Shown: positions 35,475-44,673 of the stretch, one piece after another
How the letters are laid out: every line of letters starts with the position of its first letter
How positions within the stretch are numbered: position 1 is the stretch's first letter
DNA from: an uncultured Litoreibacter sp.
Lineage (GTDB): Bacteria > Pseudomonadota > Alphaproteobacteria > Rhodobacterales > Rhodobacteraceae
Assembly (NCBI RefSeq): GCF_947487515.1
Contig: NZ_CANKWO010000001.1
Span: 248,001 to 312,000, forward strand
Direction of reading: 5' to 3'
Length of the DNA stretch: 64,000 bases
Position numbers and translations under genes: made by a program
Notes under the pieces: generated by a model
The model's input: only the letters and a program-made list of their open reading frames with translations
Told to the model about the DNA's origin: nothing
Databases searched by the model: none

Positions 35475-36239
35475 ATGACAAATAGAGATGAATGGCAGGG
35501 CAAAGTAGCGATCGTCACAGGGGGCAGTTCTGGGATTGGCCAGGCGACTGCGATCGCGCTGGCAGACTTGGGTGCAAATGTCCTGATCACTGGCCGCAAT
35601 TGGGATAAATTGTCTGACGTTGCCGCCTTGAGCAACAACATAGAAGCTTTGCAGATGGACAGCGCAGACGCGAAGAGCGGTGAGCAGATCGTCGATGCGA
35701 CTATGTCGCGCTGGGGCCGCATTGATTTGGTCGTCAACAATTCCGGCGCAGGGCAACCAGCCCCAATAGATGCCTATGACGCGGACATCATTGCCAATAT
35801 GTCGGCGGTGAACATCATGGCCCCATCTGTGCTGGTGAAAGCGGCCCGTCCCGCCCTAAGCGCGCAAAATGGGTCAATCGTGAACATCAGCACGGCCGTT
35901 TCTCGGAACGCGGCCCCCATGCTGTCGCACTACGGTGCAACCAAAGCCGCCCTAGAACATCTGACCCAATCCTGGGCCATCGAGCTGGCAGGTGACGGTA
36001 TTCGGGTCAACGCCATTGCTCCGGGGCCCGTTAAGACAGGGGCGCTGACTGGAATGATGGGCCTCCCTGAAGAGATGGCCGAACAAATCGAGGCACAAGA
36101 AGCGGCGCAAGTACCCTTGGGCCGTCGAGGTGTGACAGCGGATATCGTGCCATGGATCTTACGCCTCGGAAGCGCTGAAAACGAGTGGCTAACAGGCCAA
36201 GTTTTGACCATCGATGGCGGCTGGTCACTGCGCGTTTGA
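35475..36239 (+). CDS. SDR-family oxidoreductase
   Basis: A 254-residue classical short-chain dehydrogenase/reductase. It has VAIVTGGSSGIGQATAIALA (NADPH-type TGxxxGIG), the NNSG motif in LVVNNSGAG, and the catalytic Ser, Tyr and Lys in VNISTAVS and SHYGATKAALEH. IRVNAIAPGPVKTG and a WLTGQVLTIDGGW ending follow. The start at 35475 sits 10 nt after AGGAGA; the frame is open 47 codons further up, but that part overlaps the MerR-type promoter. The substrate is unknown. It is probably induced by the MerR regulator encoded 99 nt downstream. Confidence 0.9.
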   Translation: MTNRDEWQGKVAIVTGGSSGIGQATAIALADLGANVLITGRNWDKLSDVAALSNNIEALQMDSADAKSGEQIVDATMSRWGRIDLVVNNSGAGQPAPIDAYDADIIANMSAVNIMAPSVLVKAARPALSAQNGSIVNISTAVSRNAAPMLSHYGATKAALEHLTQSWAIELAGDGIRVNAIAPGPVKTGALTGMMGLPEEMAEQIEAQEAAQVPLGRRGVTADIVPWILRLGSAENEWLTGQVLTIDGGWSLRV

Positions 36240-36247
36240 TGTGAAGG

Positions 36248-36279
36248 GAACCCGGTGGCGCAACCAATCCACCGGGTTC
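36248..36279. terminator. Hairpin between SDR and merR genes
   Basis: An 11-bp perfect stem (GAACCCGGTGG / CCACCGGGTTC) with a 10-nt loop lies 8 nt after the SDR stop, without a T-run. It probably ends or attenuates the SDR transcript before merR. Confidence 0.6.
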
Positions 36280-36338
36280 GCCTTGATAAACACATTGAAC
36301 ATTAACATTTAAGTCAGGCTGTGTAGGAGACGTCTGAG

Positions 36339-36707
36339 ATGCAAGCAAAAGAAGCTGCCGAAAAGTTGCAGATCACGCAACGCATGTTGCGCCACTACGA
36401 AAAAGAAGGGTTGATGGCGGTTGGGCGAACACTCAATGGCTATCGCAGTTACTCTGCAGCCGATTTGAGGCGCGCTGGTCGCATCCGCGATTTTATTGCG
36501 ACGGGCTTTTCAACTCGCGAAATCCGCGCCATGAGCGCGTGCCTGTCGGACGAGGGTTCTGGCCCGTGCGAAGGCGGCGTGGAGAAACTGCGAGAAAAGC
36601 TTGAGCATATCGATAGGCTTCGGGCGGAACTTGACGACAAGCGAAACGTTGTAATTGATAAGCTCGCCGCATTGCAAAACGGGCTCGCCACCGTAAGCAG
36701 TCGTTGA
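36339..36707 (+). CDS. MerR-family transcriptional regulator
   Basis: A 122-residue regulator with the N-terminal winged helix-turn-helix (AAEKLQITQRMLRHYEKEGL, GYRSYSAADLRRAGRIRDFIATGFS) and a C-terminal dimerisation coiled coil (about residues 78-110). Two cysteines (SACLSDEGSGPCEGG) sit where many MerR proteins carry their effector-sensing residues, so a metal- or oxidant-type signal is possible but not provable. It is preceded by AGGAG. The MerR-type promoter upstream of the SDR gene is its likely target. Confidence 0.88.
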   Translation: MQAKEAAEKLQITQRMLRHYEKEGLMAVGRTLNGYRSYSAADLRRAGRIRDFIATGFSTREIRAMSACLSDEGSGPCEGGVEKLREKLEHIDRLRAELDDKRNVVIDKLAALQNGLATVSSR

Positions 36708-37096
36708 CCTTTAAATTGGCAAGATCCGCTTTGTCCCGCATCTTTTCCGTCCCTATACTTAAAATTTTGCTCCCGCGGCGAATGGCAGGTAGAACGGCAG
36801 CGTCAGCAGCACTCGAGCTCCAAGTTCAAGGTCCGGGCGCCGAATTAGAGAACAAACTCCCAGCCCTGCCTGAACAAGATCCAATTCTACTTCACCCTGC
36901 CCCCTCAGAGACCTAGCGTCGCCTTGTCGGGCTGCCGCAATCAAGAGACCAGTAGATCCGAGACCTCAGAGCTGCTGCGTGGTCTGCTTTCTGAGGGGCT
37001 TCTGCACTCTGACGAGAGCGCTGAAGATAGCCATGTGATTGAACTAATTGGCGAACTGACTGCGACCTTGGGGCTGACGGCCCCTAGAGACGACAA
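36708..37096. other. Gap without a recognisable gene
   Basis: About 390 bp between merR and the tRNA terminator. Short open frames exist on both strands, but none has a convincing start, ribosome site or family resemblance, and one runs straight across the tRNA gene. I see no repeat or mobile element here. Confidence 0.5.
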
Positions 37097-37120
37097 AATC
37101 CGCCGTTTTAGGGGCGGATT
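37097..37120 (-). terminator. Terminator of tRNA-fMet
   Basis: On the minus strand an 8-bp stem (AATCCGCC / GGCGGATT) is followed by TTTGTCG, beginning 12 nt beyond the tRNA 3' end. Confidence 0.65.
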
Positions 37121-37131
37121 GACGTATCAAT

Positions 37132-37208
<77 letters not shown>

Positions 37209-37349
37209 CCAATTCGGTTTTGATGATTTATGCCCGCTGAAACACATGTTCAAGCGAAATCGACAGCCTATCCGCGAAAACTGTCTTTGGGATTTGGTGA
37301 CCATCCGATCCAGCAAACAGCTTCCAAAACAAGGCGCAAAAAACAAAGC

Positions 37350-38093
37350 CTAGGCGTCGCGTCCTTTGAAGCCGGTGGCCACCACAAATTTTTCCGAGCT
37401 GTCCTGACGGCTTGCACCCGGCTTGAAGTTCGCCACTTTCTTGAACTTTTGCTTCAAAATATGCTGCAATTCCCCCTCGGCCCCTCCGGCGAGGACTTTG
37501 GCGACAAAAACACCGCCTTCTTCCAGCACATCAAACGCGAAGTAAGCTGCCGCTTCGCACAGCGCAATAATGCGCAGGTGGTCGGTTTGTTTATGACCGC
37601 AGGACGCGGCTGCCATGTCACTCATCACCACGTCAGCCGTGCCACCCAGCCATTCCTTGACCTTATCGTCGGCGCCCTCTTCGAGAAAATCCAGCACATG
37701 TATCTCGCATCCGGGGATCGGCTCCACTTCTTGCAAATCGACGCCCAGCACGGTGCCTTGCGCCTTGCCTTGACGTTCCCCTAACGCATTTACGCGCCGC
37801 GCCGCGACTTGGCACCATCCACCGGGCGCGCACCCAAGGTCTACAACCCGCTTTCCTGGCGTCAAAAAGCGGTACTTATCGTCGGTTTCGGAAATTTTAT
37901 AGGCCGCCCGCCCCCGCAGGCCTTCTGCTTTGGCGCGCTTCACATAGGGGTCGTTCAGCTGGCGTTGCAGCCACAACGTAGAGGACATGGTGCGGCCTCG
38001 CGCGGATTTCACCTTAACCTTCAGGTCCCGCTGCCCGCGCCCCGAGGTGTTGCCGCCTTTGCCGCCTTTAGGTCCGGTTGGTGATTTGGCCAT
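37350..38093 (-). CDS. rlmE: 23S rRNA 2'-O-ribose methyltransferase RlmE (FtsJ/RrmJ)
   Basis: A 247-residue SAM-dependent methyltransferase that methylates U2552 of 23S rRNA in the 50S subunit. The K-D-K-E catalytic tetrad is visible in [20 protein letters not shown] and SSEKFVVA. The SAM site is [15 protein letters not shown]. The N-terminal about 30 residues are basic and glycine-rich, longer than in E. coli but usual in alphaproteobacteria. It follows the ppx/gppA gene by 72 nt on the same strand. Confidence 0.94.
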   Translation of the reverse strand: MAKSPTGPKGGKGGNTSGRGQRDLKVKVKSARGRTMSSTLWLQRQLNDPYVKRAKAEGLRGRAAYKISETDDKYRFLTPGKRVVDLGCAPGGWCQVAARRVNALGERQGKAQGTVLGVDLQEVEPIPGCEIHVLDFLEEGADDKVKEWLGGTADVVMSDMAAASCGHKQTDHLRIIALCEAAAYFAFDVLEEGGVFVAKVLAGGAEGELQHILKQKFKKVANFKPGASRQDSSEKFVVATGFKGRDA

Positions 38094-38165
38094 GATCTCT
38101 ACTTCACTTAGCTATGAGTTTCCCGCGAAGGCACTCCCTACCTGCCTACGCCCCTAAAGGCCAGC

Positions 38166-39308
38166 CTAGTACGGCCCCTCCTCCAGCACGCCGTCGCTGG
38201 ACATCTGCGCATAGAGCAGCCCCTCGCGCAGCCCGCGGTCCGCTACAGACAAGCGATCGGTGGGCCACACCCGCAACAGGGCTTGCAAAATCGCCGCCCC
38301 CGACATGATCAACGCATGGCGGTCTTTTCCAATACGCGGATCGGCGCGGCGCCCTTCAGGCCCCATATGCAGATACCCTTGGATCACTTGGTCGATCTGG
38401 TCGGAGGTCATACGCAGGCCGTCCACCTTATTGCGATCATAGCGTTTCAGCCCCAGATGCGAGGCGGCCACAGTGGTCACGGTGCCGGATGTGCCGACGA
38501 TCTGAAATCCGGCACGCACCTGATCTGCGTCGATATAGGGAGTGAACTCCGCTAAGTTTTCCTCAAAGAACCAAGACATTAGGGCAAACCGCGCGCCATC
38601 GTCGTCGACATCGTTGAACTGATCTCGCAAAGTCGCCACCCCCAAGGGCACAGAAATCCAGTCGACCACTTTGGCGGCGGGAAAGCTGCTGTCTTTGCTG
38701 TCAAAGCCGGTATGAAGTCGCATGATGGCGCGGGGCCGGTCGACTTTTGGGACGCGGCTCAGATCGATCCAAACCAACTCGGTGGACCCCCCGCCAATGT
38801 CGACCACCAACAATTGTTCGGTATTAACCGAGACCAGCGGAGCGCAGGAAATCACCGCATAGCGCGCCTCTTCCTCCGGCTTGATGATCTCAAGGTCAAT
38901 TCCCGTCTCGCGGGTCACAAGTTTCATGAACTCCGCCGAGTTGCTCGCCCGACGACACGCCTCGGTGGCGACCAAGCGCATGCGCTTGACCTCATGGTGA
39001 CGCAGTTTCTTCTGGCAAATCTTCAACGCGCCTACAGTGCGAGCCATTGAATTGCGGGACAATTTACCCGTGCTCTCCAGCCCCGCGCCAAGCTGGACGG
39101 ATTTGGAAAAGCTGTCGACCACATGGAACTGGCTGCCCTTTGGCTGGGCAATCAGCATCCGGCACGAATTCGTGCCGAGATCCAGAGCCGCATAAAGATC
39201 GGCTGGGTCAGGTTTCCCTGCCGGAGCAGGATGGGTCGCGGGCCGCGCGGTCGGCACAATGGCCGGTTTGACGAACGGGCCCGCGCTATGTGGCGGTCGT
39301 TTCGCCAT
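38166..39308 (-). CDS. Ppx/GppA-family phosphatase
   Basis: A 380-residue ASKHA-fold enzyme. It has YAALDLGTNSCRMLIAQ (phosphate 1), the VATEACRRASNS segment, VVDIGGGSTELVWIDL (phosphate 2) and IVGTSGTVTTVAASHLGL. The family hydrolyses polyphosphate or the pentaphosphate alarmone pppGpp; which of the two cannot be decided. The N-terminal about 35 residues are proline/alanine-rich and atypical. It forms an operon with rlmE, a common pairing in this group. Confidence 0.9.
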   Translation of the reverse strand: MAKRPPHSAGPFVKPAIVPTARPATHPAPAGKPDPADLYAALDLGTNSCRMLIAQPKGSQFHVVDSFSKSVQLGAGLESTGKLSRNSMARTVGALKICQKKLRHHEVKRMRLVATEACRRASNSAEFMKLVTRETGIDLEIIKPEEEARYAVISCAPLVSVNTEQLLVVDIGGGSTELVWIDLSRVPKVDRPRAIMRLHTGFDSKDSSFPAAKVVDWISVPLGVATLRDQFNDVDDDGARFALMSWFFEENLAEFTPYIDADQVRAGFQIVGTSGTVTTVAASHLGLKRYDRNKVDGLRMTSDQIDQVIQGYLHMGPEGRRADPRIGKDRHALIMSGAAILQALLRVWPTDRLSVADRGLREGLLYAQMSSDGVLEEGPY

Positions 39309-39573
39309 GGCGCAGGGCCTCCTAATGATGGGTTACCTTCAACGTAGGAGCGCAATCGGTTTGAAGCAAGCACAGACCTGCGCCCATCCTCATAAAAACC
39401 ATGAGAAATATGAGACGCCTCGATACTGGCCCAATTTCAGCAACCCCCTTAACTAGGTCTGCGACATCTCTGGGTCGCTCTGCTCTGATTAAATGTCGAA
39501 ATTGCACCCTGCCTGTTCGGCGAGGCCCCCTAGTCTCAACACAACGCTGAGCCAACAAGAAGGATTCGACCCT

Positions 39574-39873
39574 ATGCCTGATGTGACAATAGTTTACTGG
39601 CGCGACATCCCTGCGCAGGTCATCGTCGGCAAAGGCCGTCGGGGGCATAAGGTGCAACTGGAGGAACGCTTCGAGCAAGCCATCGATCGCGCAGCCATGA
39701 AAGTCGGGGCAAAGGATGCCGATGCCTATTTGGCCGATTGGCGTAAAGCTGCGCCCTATGCTGTCGATGGTGACCCTCAACAGGTCGCTATTGCCGAAGC
39801 GGCCCGTCTCGAAGCTGAATACGACGGCGATAGGATCAAGCAGCTGATCGCGAATGATGGCAATGCCACCTGA
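39574..39873 (+). CDS. Virulence-factor-domain protein (PF13769-type), first gene of methyl-transfer locus
   Basis: A 99-residue soluble protein, VTIVYWRDIPAQVIVGKGR... with a helical rest (EERFEQAIDRAAMKVGAKDADAYLADWRKA). It resembles the short domain named 'virulence factor', whose function is not known. An AAGGA site precedes the ATG at 39574. It ends 31 nt before the MetF-like gene and is probably co-transcribed with it. The 265-bp divergent gap upstream (39309-39573) shows no recognisable riboswitch. Confidence 0.72.
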   Translation: MPDVTIVYWRDIPAQVIVGKGRRGHKVQLEERFEQAIDRAAMKVGAKDADAYLADWRKAAPYAVDGDPQQVAIAEAARLEAEYDGDRIKQLIANDGNAT

Positions 39874-39904
39874 CACGATCGCCACGCGCATAAGGGAGGG
39901 GCTC

Positions 39905-40831
39905 ATGGCCTTGTTGAATTTTAAACGTAAAACGGCGGATGCACAGACAGTAAACCCGCAGGTTGAAAGTTTTCTGCAAGACTATTCCATCGAGGTCATG
40001 CCGCGCACTGCTGAAAAGGTTGACGATTTCCGAGCATTGCTGCCGCAAGACACCCGCGTTTATGTCGCCCATATCGAGGGCACGCCGATTGAGGACATGG
40101 TCTCAACCGCCGCGCGCTTGAACGCTGATGGCTTTAAAGTCATGCCGCATTTTCCTGCACGGATCATCAAGGACAAAGCCACATTGGCCGATTGGATCGC
40201 CCGCTATCAGGGTGAGGCGAATGTCGATCAGGCCTTGCTGTTGGCGGGCGGTGTGGCCGATCCTCATGGGGAGTTCGACAGCTCTATGCAATTGTTGGAA
40301 ACCGACCTGTTCGGCAAAGCCGGCTTTTCGCGGCTGCATGTGGCGGGCCACCCAGAGGGCAATCGCGATATCGACCCAGATGGCGGAATGAAGAACGTCG
40401 ACGAAGCGCTTGCTTGGAAACAAAAATTCTCCGCGACAAGTGATGCGAAAATGGCGCTTGCCACGCAGTTCGCCTTTGAGGCCGACCCGATCATTGAATG
40501 GGCGAATTCGATCAAAGCTGCGGGCATCGACCTGCCGGTACACATCGGCATCGCGGGTCCGGCCAAACTTCAAACATTGATCAAATTCGCCATCGCATGT
40601 GGGGTTGGTCCGTCATTGAAAGTGCTTCAGAAGCGCGCGATGGATGTCACCAAACTGTTGCTTCCCTATGAGCCAACAGATGTCATCACCAAACTGGCAG
40701 CCCATAAAGCCGACAATCCTGACTTCAACATCGAGTCCGTCCACTTCTTCCCCCTCGGCGGCATCAAAACCAACGCCAATTGGGCAATTTCCAATGGCGG
40801 TCGCTCCGCCGTTCCAGCAGATCAAGCATAA
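39905..40831 (+). CDS. Methylenetetrahydrofolate reductase-like protein
   Basis: A 308-residue TIM-barrel protein of the MTHFR superfamily: YSIEVMPRTAEKVDDF at the first strand, RVYVAHIEGTPIEDM, FKVMPHFPARIIKD, VDQALLLAGG, LHVAGHPEGNRDI, and AFEADPIIEWANSIKAAGIDLPVHIGIAGPA. These match the FAD- and folate-binding strands of MetF in order, although the protein is more divergent than canonical MetF. Reduction of 5,10-methylene- to 5-methyl-tetrahydrofolate is the expected reaction. The ATG at 39905 follows GGAGG. It lies 12 nt before the pterin-binding methyltransferase that would use its product. Confidence 0.8.
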   Translation: MALLNFKRKTADAQTVNPQVESFLQDYSIEVMPRTAEKVDDFRALLPQDTRVYVAHIEGTPIEDMVSTAARLNADGFKVMPHFPARIIKDKATLADWIARYQGEANVDQALLLAGGVADPHGEFDSSMQLLETDLFGKAGFSRLHVAGHPEGNRDIDPDGGMKNVDEALAWKQKFSATSDAKMALATQFAFEADPIIEWANSIKAAGIDLPVHIGIAGPAKLQTLIKFAIACGVGPSLKVLQKRAMDVTKLLLPYEPTDVITKLAAHKADNPDFNIESVHFFPLGGIKTNANWAISNGGRSAVPADQA

Positions 40832-40843
40832 GAAAGATCAAGA

Positions 40844-41926
40844 ATGACCCGCACCGTACTGGAATCAAAAACAAAAACCACCGTGATTGGCTTTGACGAG
40901 CCCTTTTGCGTCATTGGCGAACGGATTAACCCGACGGGCCGCAAGATCCTGAACGAAGAGCTGGAAAAAGGTGACTTTTCTCGGGTTGAAGCAGATGCCA
41001 TCGCCCAAACCATGGCCGGTGCCAACGTGCTGGACATCAACTCCGGCGCGGTGTTTTCGAACAAAATGGCCGAAGACCCCCGCTATGCCGACAACAATTT
41101 TGTTGAACCGACCTTGATGAAAGAACTGGTAGAGCGGGTTCAGAAGGTCTCTGACATTCCGCTGTGCATTGACAGCTCTGTGCCTGGTGCATTGGAAAAC
41201 GGCCTTGCGGCGGCGGAAGGTCGCCCGCTGCTGAACTCCGTCACCGGCGAAGAAGAGCGCCTTGAGCTGGTGCTGCCATTGGTCAAAAAATACAACGTAC
41301 CCGTTGTTGCCATTTCCAATGATGACACTGGGATTTCCGAGGATCCTGATGTGCGCTTTGCCGTCGCCAAAAAGATCGTGGAGCGCGCCGCCGACTTCGG
41401 CATTCCTGCTCATGACATCGTTGTCGATCCGCTTGTGATGCCAATCGGCGCGATGGGCACCGCTGGGCTGCAGGTCTTTACACTGGTGCGTCGCTTGCGC
41501 GAGGAACTTGGGGTGAACACCACTTGCGGCGCGTCCAATATCTCGTTCGGGCTTCCAAACCGTCACGGCATCAACAATGCCTTCTTGCCGATGGCGATGG
41601 CCGCTGGGATGACATCCGCGATCATGAACCCCGTCGCTTTGCCCATTGGCCCAAAGAAGATGCAAGAAAAGCTGGACGCATTGGCCGCTGCAGGCATTAT
41701 TGTGCCAGACGATATCGACCCCGAATTGCTGGTTCAACTCACCGGCATGGGGTCCACCAAACCGCAATCCGGCAAGGAAATGGAGGCCATCCGCGCCGCC
41801 AACTTCCTTATGAACCAAGACCCGTCCGGCGCGGCATGGATCAACGCCAATAAACCCAAGAATGCCGATGGCAGCACGGCTTCCGCACGCGGCGGACGCT
41901 CCGGCGGCCGTCGCCGTCGGGGCTAG
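40844..41926 (+). CDS. Methyltetrahydrofolate:cobalamin methyltransferase (pterin-binding, DHPS-like)
   Basis: A 360-residue TIM-barrel enzyme. The pterin-binding signatures are FCVIGERINPTGRKILNEEL, GANVLDINSGAV, IPLCIDSSVPGALENGL, NSVTGEEERL, IVVDPLVMPIG and TTCGASNISFGLPNR. These correspond to the MetH folate domain and to the AcsE/MtrH-type methyltransferases that move the methyl group of 5-methyl-tetrahydrofolate to a corrinoid. No cobalamin domain is attached, so a separate corrinoid protein (not in the window) must be the partner. The C-terminus ends in a Gly/Arg-rich tail (RGGRSGGRRRRG). Confidence 0.9.
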   Translation: MTRTVLESKTKTTVIGFDEPFCVIGERINPTGRKILNEELEKGDFSRVEADAIAQTMAGANVLDINSGAVFSNKMAEDPRYADNNFVEPTLMKELVERVQKVSDIPLCIDSSVPGALENGLAAAEGRPLLNSVTGEEERLELVLPLVKKYNVPVVAISNDDTGISEDPDVRFAVAKKIVERAADFGIPAHDIVVDPLVMPIGAMGTAGLQVFTLVRRLREELGVNTTCGASNISFGLPNRHGINNAFLPMAMAAGMTSAIMNPVALPIGPKKMQEKLDALAAAGIIVPDDIDPELLVQLTGMGSTKPQSGKEMEAIRAANFLMNQDPSGAAWINANKPKNADGSTASARGGRSGGRRRRG

Positions 41927-41942
41927 GCTAAGTCACACTTAT

Positions 41943-41975
41943 CGCGGGCAAATCTTTGAAACAGCTTTGCCCGCG
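41943..41975 (+). terminator. Hairpin after the methyltransferase gene
   Basis: A perfect 10-bp stem (CGCGGGCAAA / TTTGCCCGCG) with a 13-nt loop lies 16 nt after the stop codon. It has no T-run but is strong and well placed. Confidence 0.65.
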
Positions 41976-42021
41976 CCTCAACATTAGTTAACGTCCGATC
42001 GATATTTTCGGAGTTTTCATA

Positions 42022-43164
42022 ATGTCATTCATTCAGCGATTAAAACCTCAACTCGAGCGCCCCCGCGAGGATCGCCCCTTTGGCAGCGGATGGCTGTCCG
42101 GTGGCGGCGCCCTCTTGGCGAGTTTGACCGCCGCAGCCCTTTTGGCCATCATGTATTTTCCCGGCCTGTTTTCCACGCCGGACCTCGCAACCGTCGCCAC
42201 CGCCGCCAACCTTCAGTTGTTGCTGCAGGTGGTTTTGCTTTTGGGATACGCCTTCGCCCTTTTGTCCTTGCTGTTGTCTCGCGACAAAATTCTCGGCTGG
42301 ACAGCCCTGTTTCTGATCATCACCGTCTCCTTGATCGGAACGCCCGATGACGGGCAGGTCGTAACTGCCCCGCTTTATTTCGGTCTTGATTTCTTCATTC
42401 TGAACGTCGTGTTTCTTGGCTTCCTCTTTGTCCCGCTGGAGCGCTACTTCCCGCAAGATTCTGACCAAACGGTCTTTCGCCCCGAATGGCAGGAAGACAT
42501 GTTTTACTATCTTGTGTCCTCCTTGATGGTGCAGGTTCTAACCTTCCTGACGTTCATGCCGTCCAATTTGATCACCAGTTACATTGACATGAGCGCAGTT
42601 CAGGACTGGGTCTTCGCCCTGCCCTTCGTCGTCCAGCTGATCGCAATCCTGATTTTCTCGGACTTCGTGCAATATTGGGTCCATCGCACATTTCACATGG
42701 TTCCAGCGCTGTGGCGGTTCCACGCGGTTCATCACTCGGTGGAGCATCTGGACTGGTTGGCCGGATCACGCATGCATTTCATTGAAATCGCTATCTTGCG
42801 CGGCTTTACCGCTGTCCCGATGTTCACGCTGGGCTTCGATCCGGCCGCCATTCAGGCCTATGTTTTGATTGTGTATTTCTACTCGCATTTCATCCATTCC
42901 AACATCGGCTGGGACCTCAAAGCGGTGGAGCGCACGTTCGCCACGCCAAGGTTCCATCACTGGCATCACGGCGCAGAACGCGAAGCAATCGACATCAACT
43001 ACGCCATTCACTTCCCGATTTTGGACCGCCTCTTTGGAACGTACCACATGCCCGAAGGCCGTTGGCCCAAACGCTATGGCGTGGCCGGAGAGCAAGTGCC
43101 GCGCGGCTTTGTGAAGCAGTTCATGCACCCGTTCACCAAAAAGAAGTTGCCTGATACGGAGTAA
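42022..43164 (+). CDS. Sterol desaturase/fatty acid hydroxylase superfamily membrane protein
   Basis: A 380-residue membrane protein with about seven hydrophobic segments. Three histidine clusters, WVHRTFHMV, FHAVHHSVEH and FHHWHHG, form the di-iron site of the family; a fourth group lies in YFYSHFIHSN. Members use oxygen to hydroxylate or desaturate lipids or alkyl chains; the substrate is unknown. It sits between two genes of the corrinoid methyl-transfer locus but is separated from the first by a terminator, so a functional link is doubtful. Confidence 0.85.
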   Translation: MSFIQRLKPQLERPREDRPFGSGWLSGGGALLASLTAAALLAIMYFPGLFSTPDLATVATAANLQLLLQVVLLLGYAFALLSLLLSRDKILGWTALFLIITVSLIGTPDDGQVVTAPLYFGLDFFILNVVFLGFLFVPLERYFPQDSDQTVFRPEWQEDMFYYLVSSLMVQVLTFLTFMPSNLITSYIDMSAVQDWVFALPFVVQLIAILIFSDFVQYWVHRTFHMVPALWRFHAVHHSVEHLDWLAGSRMHFIEIAILRGFTAVPMFTLGFDPAAIQAYVLIVYFYSHFIHSNIGWDLKAVERTFATPRFHHWHHGAEREAIDINYAIHFPILDRLFGTYHMPEGRWPKRYGVAGEQVPRGFVKQFMHPFTKKKLPDTE

Positions 43165-43218
43165 ACAAAATTCAGGGTTGGCCTTGGTTTCTACGGGCCA
43201 ACCCTGTCCCAGCGGGAT

Positions 43219-43653
43219 TTATGCGGCCAATTGCTTGGCCGAGGTCACCCCCCACACAGGCCACAGCAAAAGAAGCAGATAGCCCGCGTTGCCCAAAACA
43301 TTCAGGGGGGCTGCAGCAAGGAGCGAGCCGGTGCTGTCGATCACGAACCACGTAAGAGCCCCCGCAGTCAGCATTTTTCGCACCGCCATTGGCGCTTCTT
43401 CACAAGGCTTTCCCGACGCGGCAAACCAAATTGCCCCTAATCCCGCAATCACACCCCCCGCAATGGCAAGCATCAAGCGCGCGACCGGAGAGGTGCCATC
43501 TACCCCCGCGCCAATCGGCCAAATGACCAAGTCCGCAAACATCATCGCGGGCATATTAAGTGCGGGCAAGGCTGCAAGGGCGCAGATCGCTCCGAATATC
43601 AGGTTTACCACCCCGACGATCTTCAACCGGCGACTCATTGTCTGGATTTCCAT
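43219..43653 (-). CDS. Four-helix inner-membrane protein, unknown
   Basis: A 144-residue protein with four hydrophobic segments (about residues 10-30, 35-50, 57-80 and 95-135). No family recognised. GGAGA lies 8 nt before the ATG at 43653. It is divergent from an XRE-type regulator across a 113-bp gap with a perfect 14-bp palindrome, so that regulator probably controls it. Confidence 0.72.
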   Translation of the reverse strand: MEIQTMSRRLKIVGVVNLIFGAICALAALPALNMPAMMFADLVIWPIGAGVDGTSPVARLMLAIAGGVIAGLGAIWFAASGKPCEEAPMAVRKMLTAGALTWFVIDSTGSLLAAAPLNVLGNAGYLLLLLWPVWGVTSAKQLAA

Positions 43654-43729
43654 GAATTATTCTCCGTTTATGGTGAAATCGCACAAGACCTAGCCAAGCC
43701 GCCCGCCGCAAAACAATTACCACCAAGGT

Positions 43730-43743
43730 AAGTGAATTCACTT
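43730..43743. promoter_or_regulatory. Palindromic operator between membrane protein and XRE regulator
   Basis: A perfect 14-bp palindrome, AAGTGAATTCACTT, 24-37 nt upstream of the XRE start codon in the divergent promoter region. It is the probable site for the adjacent helix-turn-helix regulator, acting on itself and on the membrane protein gene. Confidence 0.6.
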
Positions 43744-43766
43744 TTCACCTCATGTAACCTACCCCC

Positions 43767-44540
43767 ATGAGCAAATTCGGACCACAGCTTCAGTTCTGGC
43801 GCAAAGCGCGACGCCTGAGCCAACTGCAACTCGCGGTTGAAGCCGACGTATCTTCGCGCCACATCTCGTTTCTGGAAACCGGCCGCGCGGCCCCAAGCCG
43901 CCCTATGGTGCAACACCTCAGCGATATACTCGACGTTCCTCACGCACGGCGAAATGATCTGTTTGATGCGGCAGGCTTTTCACCTCAACATAGCAGATCG
44001 GCCCTTACGGATGAGCACATGCAAATGGTGTCCTCCGCCATGTCACAGATGTTGGAACGCCACGCGCCGTTCCCTGCGATTGTCATTGATGCGAACTGGG
44101 TGCTGGTTCAGCTGAACAAACCGGCTCAGAAGCTCTTTGGGGCCATCGGGCTTGGCTGCGGGGCGAACATGCTGGATTTTGTCGCCACCTCTGGCGCCGC
44201 TGCGCAAGTGATTGAAAACTGGCCAGAAGTGGGACATCACTTCTTGCAACGCCTCACCGGTGAAAGCCGCGCCGCTGGGGGTCTACGGGCGCTCGACAAG
44301 GCAATAACGAGTCTCAGAAATGATCCCGCTATCGCAAATTACGATCCCCCCAGCCCGTTGCCGCCGCTGATCTCGATCAACTACTCTGTGGGGGGGCTGA
44401 AATTGCCCATGATCTCGGCGATTGCACAGTTCGGAGGCGCCGAAGATTTGACCGTTACAGATCTGAAAATCGAGCTGATGTTTCCAGCGACCAAAGAGGC
44501 CCAGACATGGCTAGAAGAAAACTTTGGAAGCGACCCGTAG
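43767..44540 (+). CDS. XRE-family regulator with MmyB-like ligand-binding domain
   Basis: A 257-residue regulator. The N-terminal Xre helix-turn-helix (LQFWRKARRLSQLQLAVEADVSSRHISFLETGRAAPSRPMV, residues about 8-50) is followed by a C-terminal PAS-like MmyB domain (PAIVIDANWVLVQLNKPAQKLFG ... LTVTDLKIELMFPAT). Such proteins are thought to sense small hydrophobic ligands. It is divergent from the four-helix membrane protein with a palindrome between them. Confidence 0.87.
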   Translation: MSKFGPQLQFWRKARRLSQLQLAVEADVSSRHISFLETGRAAPSRPMVQHLSDILDVPHARRNDLFDAAGFSPQHSRSALTDEHMQMVSSAMSQMLERHAPFPAIVIDANWVLVQLNKPAQKLFGAIGLGCGANMLDFVATSGAAAQVIENWPEVGHHFLQRLTGESRAAGGLRALDKAITSLRNDPAIANYDPPSPLPPLISINYSVGGLKLPMISAIAQFGGAEDLTVTDLKIELMFPATKEAQTWLEENFGSDP

Positions 44541-44673
44541 CTATAGCCGCGCAATTCCGTCGTTTCATTCATAAAAACCATGCGCATTCTTGCCATATCA
44601 CGTCGCAGACAGCCATTGCGCCCAGACATCAATTCCCTACAACTTTGGGGGAAACCAGCCACTGGGTGCCCAA

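Noticed and set aside
39309-39573. Possible SAM or cobalamin riboswitch before the methyl-transfer operon
   Set aside because: I looked for conserved riboswitch cores by eye and found none; a covariance-model search would be needed.
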